A stretch of 6,590 nucleotides of DNA from positions 1 to 6,590 of the forward strand of contig CAAGGY010000033.1 in assembly GCA_900769525.1 (NCBI GenBank), given 5' to 3'. Source of the stretch: an uncultured Alistipes sp. (GTDB lineage Bacteria; Bacteroidota; Bacteroidia; Bacteroidales; Rikenellaceae). The translations under genes and the position numbers were made by a program. Positions 6,482 to 6,590 of the stretch are shown piece after piece. Every line of letters starts with the position of its first letter. Within the stretch, counting starts at the first letter, position 1. The notes under the pieces were generated by a model that was given only the letters and a program-made list of their open reading frames with translations, ran no database searches and had not been told where the DNA came from.

Positions 6482-6590
6482 GCACATAAGCGTCACAAAT
6501 GCGCCGCTATCACAAGAAATAAATTTATGTACAGAGGGCGCTCAACAATTTCTTGTCAGAGTGGTGCAGTAGTGGCGATGACACGAGAAA
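6482..6590. other. Intergenic tail, no supported gene
   Basis: After the terminator, 109 bases remain. An open frame starts at ATG 6527 and runs off the right edge (MYRGRSTISCQSG...), but it has no promoter or family signal and could be chance. The only structure seen is a spaced inverted repeat: ACAAGAAAT (6512-6520) and ATTTCTTGT (6548-6556), 27 bases apart. The next gene must lie beyond the window. Confidence 0.5.

Overview
The window looks like a chromosomal segment of a member of the Bacteroidales (phylum Bacteroidota). Three things suggest this. The promoters fit the Bacteroides-type -33 TTTG / -7 TAnnTTTG pattern, and the start codons lack Shine-Dalgarno sequences. The gene at 2849-5254 is an outer-membrane beta-barrel protein with an N-terminal carboxypeptidase-regulatory-like domain, a layout typical of this phylum. 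The ParE sequence has a Bacteroidales look. I cannot fix the genus. No tRNA, rRNA, CRISPR array, transposase or phage gene is visible.

Layout. On the minus strand, reading leftward from about 2520, a promoter leads into a PlsC-type lysophosphatidate acyltransferase (1760-2482). After 20 bp comes parE, topoisomerase IV subunit B (1-1739), whose C-terminus runs off the left edge. These are housekeeping functions: phospholipid synthesis and chromosome decatenation.

The 366-bp region 2483-2848 separates this pair from everything on the plus strand and is dense in signals. It holds the minus-strand plsC promoter and two successive plus-strand promoters. P1 has near-perfect spacing and is followed at once by a 9-bp-arm palindrome that looks like an operator. 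P2 has a run of nine G residues inside the spacer between its -33 and -7 boxes.

On the plus strand, P1 and P2 read into an 801-residue outer-membrane beta-barrel protein (2849-5254), which ends at a strong hairpin (5275-5307). A second transcription unit follows. Its promoter (5351-5382) lies so close to the start codon that the transcript is probably leaderless or nearly so. It encodes a YiiX-like NlpC/P60-superfamily lipoprotein (5386-6012) and, 17 bp later, a small DUF4878-like lipoprotein (6030-6431). A textbook intrinsic terminator (6447-6481) closes it. The last 109 bases hold no supportable gene.

The plus-strand genes are all cell-envelope proteins: one outer-membrane barrel and two probable lipoproteins, likely facing the periplasm. 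The most interesting signals are regulatory. The poly-G promoter spacer could make the surface protein phase-variable, and the palindrome at P1 recalls operators of YtrA-type GntR repressors.
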